Of a stretch of 8,593 nucleotides of DNA, positions 6,415 through 8,593 are shown one piece after another (position 1 is the first letter of the stretch; every line of letters begins with the position of its first letter). The translations under genes were made by a program, and so were the position numbers. Below the pieces are notes generated by a model. That model made no database searches. It saw nothing but the letters and a program-made list of their open reading frames with translations, and was not told the origin of the DNA. This stretch comes from Candidatus Aminicenantota bacterium (lineage in GTDB: Bacteria; Acidobacteriota; Aminicenantia; Aminicenantales; Aminicenantaceae). The DNA lies in NCBI GenBank assembly GCA_013139435.1, contig WTAW01000311.1, positions 1-8,593 of the forward strand. The letters are read 5' to 3'.

Positions 6415-7923
6415 ATGAGGAATAGGATTGTATTGATGAAAAGGGTGTGTGTTGTTGGTGCCCTCGTCTTGGTTCTCGGTGTGAGCAGCACAGCGCAGAC
6501 CTTTGACGCCATCAAGAGCCAGGTGAAAGTGCACGTCCTGGAAAACGGAATGAAATTCATCGTGTTGGAGCGCCATGAAGCCCCGGTCGTCTCCTTCCAT
6601 GTCTATGCCGATGTGGGGAGCGCCAATGAATCCTACGGGATCACAGGGATCTCTCATTTGTTGGAGCACATGGCCTTCAAGGGAACCAAGCTTGTTGGGA
6701 CTACGGACTATGAGGAAGAGATCAAGATCTTAGAGGAATTGGATGCCCTGTACGATAAGATCAAAGCCGAACAGGCCAAAGTGAGCCCGGATGAAGAAGC
6801 GCTGAAAGAGATGGGGGAGGAGTTTGAAGTCCTGAGGACAAAGGCCAAGGAATTTGTAGTGAACGGAGAGTTTGATGACATGTTTATGAGGGAGGGAGAT
6901 CGGTCACTCAACGCTTACACCAGCGCTGATGCCACACAGTACGTGAACAGCCTTCCCTCGAACAAGCTGGAATTCTGGATGGCCATGACTGCGGACAGGT
7001 TTCAAAATCCCGTCTTCCGGGAGTTTTACAAGGAAAGAGACGTGGTCATCGAGGAGAGACGGCTCACCTTGGAGACCCGGCCTATCGGCCGGCTGGTGGA
7101 GGATTTTCTTTCTACGGCATTTAAGGCGCATCCCTATAAACACTCGGTCGTGGGACATATGTCGGATCTGGAATCCATCACCCGAAAAGATGTGGAAGTC
7201 TATTTCCACAAATATTACAGCCCCAGCAACCTGACAGTGGGTATTGTGGGGGATGTGCGTTCGACCGAAGTTTTTGAAATGGCGGAGATGTATTTCGGGA
7301 ACATCTCCAGTGAGCCAAAACCAGAACCTTTACGGACCAAAGAACCCGAACAGTGGGGAGAGCGACGGGTTCAGGTTGTGGCCAAGTCGCAACCCATCCT
7401 CATTTTGGGTTACCACAGGCCAGATGTACATCATGCCGATAGCTTTGCCCTGGATGCACTCGCTAATATTTTGGGACAGGGACGCTCATCCAGACTGCAT
7501 CAATCCCTTGTCAAGGACAAAAAGGTCTGTGTCCAGGTCGGCGTGTTCAGCGGATTCCCGGGGGAGAAATATCCGAACCTTGTCGCTTTTATCGCGGTCC
7601 CTTCCCAGGGGCACACATCCGAAGAGTGCCGCGAGCTCATCGATGAAGAGATCTCAAAGATCAAAGAGGAGTCTGTCACGGCCGAAGAGTTGACCAAGTA
7701 TCAACGCAGCAGTGTGAAAGCCATGCTCTCTCAGATGAAATCTAACGGGAATATGGCAAAGTTGTTAACTTATGCGGATGTTGTCGTGGGAGACTGGCAG
7801 CGTCTGTTTGACCAAGTGGAAGAGATTCAGGTGGTCAGCGTCGAGGATATCAAACGCGTGGCCAACACCTATCTCGTCAAAAATCACCGGACGATCGGGG
7901 AGATCGTCCCCGAGGGAAAGTGA
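6415..7923 (+). CDS. Secreted M16 zinc metallopeptidase, catalytic chain
   Basis: 502 residues. The N-terminus is a Sec signal peptide: basic start, hydrophobic VCVVGALVLVLGV (11-23), and probable cleavage after STA at 25-27. It should therefore act outside the cytoplasm, probably in the periplasm. The M16 domain carries the inverted zinc motif H81-L-L-E84-H85, with Glu84 as general base. The third ligand is probably Glu214, in ERDVVIEERR (207-216). LNAYTSADATQY (165-176) and PSNLTVGIVGDV (270-281) are also typical; the latter lies in the M16_C domain, which extends to about residue 430. Between HLLEH and NAYTSADATQY lies a charged, coiled-coil-like insertion of roughly 50 residues (about 99-147). 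It moves the distal Glu about 128 residues from the motif instead of the usual 76 or so. AAGGA at 6401-6405 supports the ATG at 6415; the ATG at 6436 is an alternative that also keeps the signal peptide. The product probably degrades peptides together with the next gene's product. Confidence 0.92.
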   Translation: MRNRIVLMKRVCVVGALVLVLGVSSTAQTFDAIKSQVKVHVLENGMKFIVLERHEAPVVSFHVYADVGSANESYGITGISHLLEHMAFKGTKLVGTTDYEEEIKILEELDALYDKIKAEQAKVSPDEEALKEMGEEFEVLRTKAKEFVVNGEFDDMFMREGDRSLNAYTSADATQYVNSLPSNKLEFWMAMTADRFQNPVFREFYKERDVVIEERRLTLETRPIGRLVEDFLSTAFKAHPYKHSVVGHMSDLESITRKDVEVYFHKYYSPSNLTVGIVGDVRSTEVFEMAEMYFGNISSEPKPEPLRTKEPEQWGERRVQVVAKSQPILILGYHRPDVHHADSFALDALANILGQGRSSRLHQSLVKDKKVCVQVGVFSGFPGEKYPNLVAFIAVPSQGHTSEECRELIDEEISKIKEESVTAEELTKYQRSSVKAMLSQMKSNGNMAKLLTYADVVVGDWQRLFDQVEEIQVVSVEDIKRVANTYLVKNHRTIGEIVPEGK

Positions 7924-7933
7924 GGGAAAAGAG

Positions 7934-8593
7934 ATGAAACAGAGAAGATGTTATTCAAAGGAGAGAGCTAAAAGAAAAAGCAAACGATCTCTTCAGGTTT
8001 TTAGTGCGATCGTCCTAGTTTTGGCCCTTTGTGCTCCCTCGACCTTTGCCCAGAAGAACCCCAAGGATAAATTTGAGTTTCCCCCCCTTAATCCCATCAA
8101 GATGCCCAAGATAGAAACGCTGGAGTTGGAGAATGGGCTCAAAGTGTTTCTCGTTGAGGATCACGACTACCCCACCATCGACATCCGGGCGGTCGTTCGC
8201 ATCGGATCGATTTATGAGCCCGCTGAGAAAGCCGGACTTGCAACGATGACAGGAACTGTTCTGCGGTCGGGGGGAACGGCATCAAAAACGGGGGATGACA
8301 TCGATAGAGAGTTGGAATCTCTCGCTGCCACTATCGAGACTTACATCGGGCAGAGTTCGGGTGGATTTGTCTCTTCGATGCTCAAGGAGGATGTGGACCG
8401 CGTTTTGGCCATTTTGACAGACATCCTTGTGAATCCGGCCTTCCATGAGGACAAGATCGAGCTGGCCAAGATCCAGCAGAGATCGGGGATCTCACGCCGG
8501 AACGATGAGGTCGGAGGAATAGCCCGCAGGGAATTTTGGAAACTGATGTATGGCGCGACAAGCCCTTATGCCCGGCATCCAGATCGGAAGAGC
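7934..8593 (+). CDS. Secreted M16-family protein, probable non-catalytic partner (3' truncated)
   Basis: The frame is open from the ATG at 7934 to the window end: 220 codons, of which the first 216 are genomic. GAGGG at 7922-7926, overlapping the upstream stop, is the ribosome site. A long basic N-terminus (residues 2-19) precedes the hydrophobic VFSAIVLVLALCA (22-34) and a likely signal peptidase site after TFA (37-39). Cys33 is not in a valid lipobox because Leu precedes it. The M16 fold is recognisable from LELENGLKVFLVED (63-76), AVVRIGSIYEP (86-96), KAGLATMTGTVLRSGG (99-114), LVNPAF (165-170) and YGATSPYARHP (206-216). At the HxxEH position it has T104-M-T-G107-T108, so the zinc ligands and general base are absent. 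Such chains pair with an HxxEH subunit and help bind substrate, which fits the catalytic gene 10 bases upstream. The final codons (DRKS) come from sequencing adapter and are not real protein; the gene's remaining C-terminal part is missing. Confidence 0.9.
   Translation, partial: MKQRRCYSKERAKRKSKRSLQVFSAIVLVLALCAPSTFAQKNPKDKFEFPPLNPIKMPKIETLELENGLKVFLVEDHDYPTIDIRAVVRIGSIYEPAEKAGLATMTGTVLRSGGTASKTGDDIDRELESLAATIETYIGQSSGGFVSSMLKEDVDRVLAILTDILVNPAFHEDKIELAKIQQRSGISRRNDEVGGIARREFWKLMYGATSPYARHPDRKS
8581..8593 (+). other. Illumina adapter remnant at the contig end
   Basis: The last 13 bases are exactly AGATCGGAAGAGC, the common start of the Illumina TruSeq adapters. It lies flush with the end of the window, where an untrimmed read-through adapter would fall. 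The genomic sequence should be taken to end at about 8580. One or two of these bases could coincide with true genomic sequence. Confidence 0.95.

Noticed and set aside
7244..7693. 149-codon open frame inside the first M16 gene, same strand, different frame
   Set aside because: It lies wholly within a well-supported peptidase gene, its translation is rich in Ser, Arg and Pro and resembles no family I know, and it has no ribosome site of note.
1..8593. CRISPR, transposon, toxin-antitoxin, phage or other defence-system genes
   Set aside because: No repeat arrays, transposase-like or phage-like reading frames were seen. All substantial same-strand frames are accounted for by the seven genes.

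Overview
The window is bacterial chromosomal DNA and reads entirely on the + strand. It carries seven protein genes, packed tightly except for one 161-base gap. The housekeeping genes are typical of bacteria: an AccA-type carboxyltransferase, a HisRS, and a bacterial-type AspRS with the GAD insertion. The two signal-peptide-bearing M16 metallopeptidases act outside the cytoplasm and fit a diderm. No ribosomal RNA or other strong taxonomic marker is present. The M16 pair and the general sequence style recall Acidobacteriota or Aminicenantes-like candidate phyla, but that is an impression and not something the window proves.

Bases 1-2227 form a small two-gene unit, richer in A+T than the rest. 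A near-perfect sigma70-type promoter (TTGACA, 16 bases, TATAAT) drives a regulator with two MerR-like domains in one chain. Its stop codon overlaps by one base (TAATG) the start of a B12-binding-domain radical SAM enzyme of unknown substrate. The overlap means the two are made together, so the regulator probably serves the enzyme's pathway.

Bases 2228-2388 hold no gene. They contain promoter-like hexamers for the downstream genes, a pair of near-identical 10-base direct repeats exactly 30 bases apart, and a 7-base inverted repeat that abuts the putative -35 box. No convincing terminator is visible.

Bases 2389 to the end look like one operon: accA (fatty acid synthesis), hisS and aspS (tRNA charging), then two adjacent M16 (insulinase/pitrilysin-family) genes. 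accA and hisS overlap by 4 bases, and the other gaps are 28, 12 and 10 bases. The first M16 protein has the zinc-binding HxxEH motif. The second lacks it at the aligned position. This is the usual arrangement of a heteromeric M16B peptidase with one catalytic and one non-catalytic chain.

The last 13 bases (8581-8593) are exactly AGATCGGAAGAGC, the start of the standard Illumina TruSeq adapter. The window therefore ends in untrimmed adapter, and the second M16 gene is cut by the end of the assembly, not by a biological event. I found no CRISPR array, transposon, tRNA or rRNA, and no clear new defence or mobile system. The least ordinary content is the tandem-MerR/B12-radical-SAM pair and the coiled-coil insertion in the first M16 peptidase.
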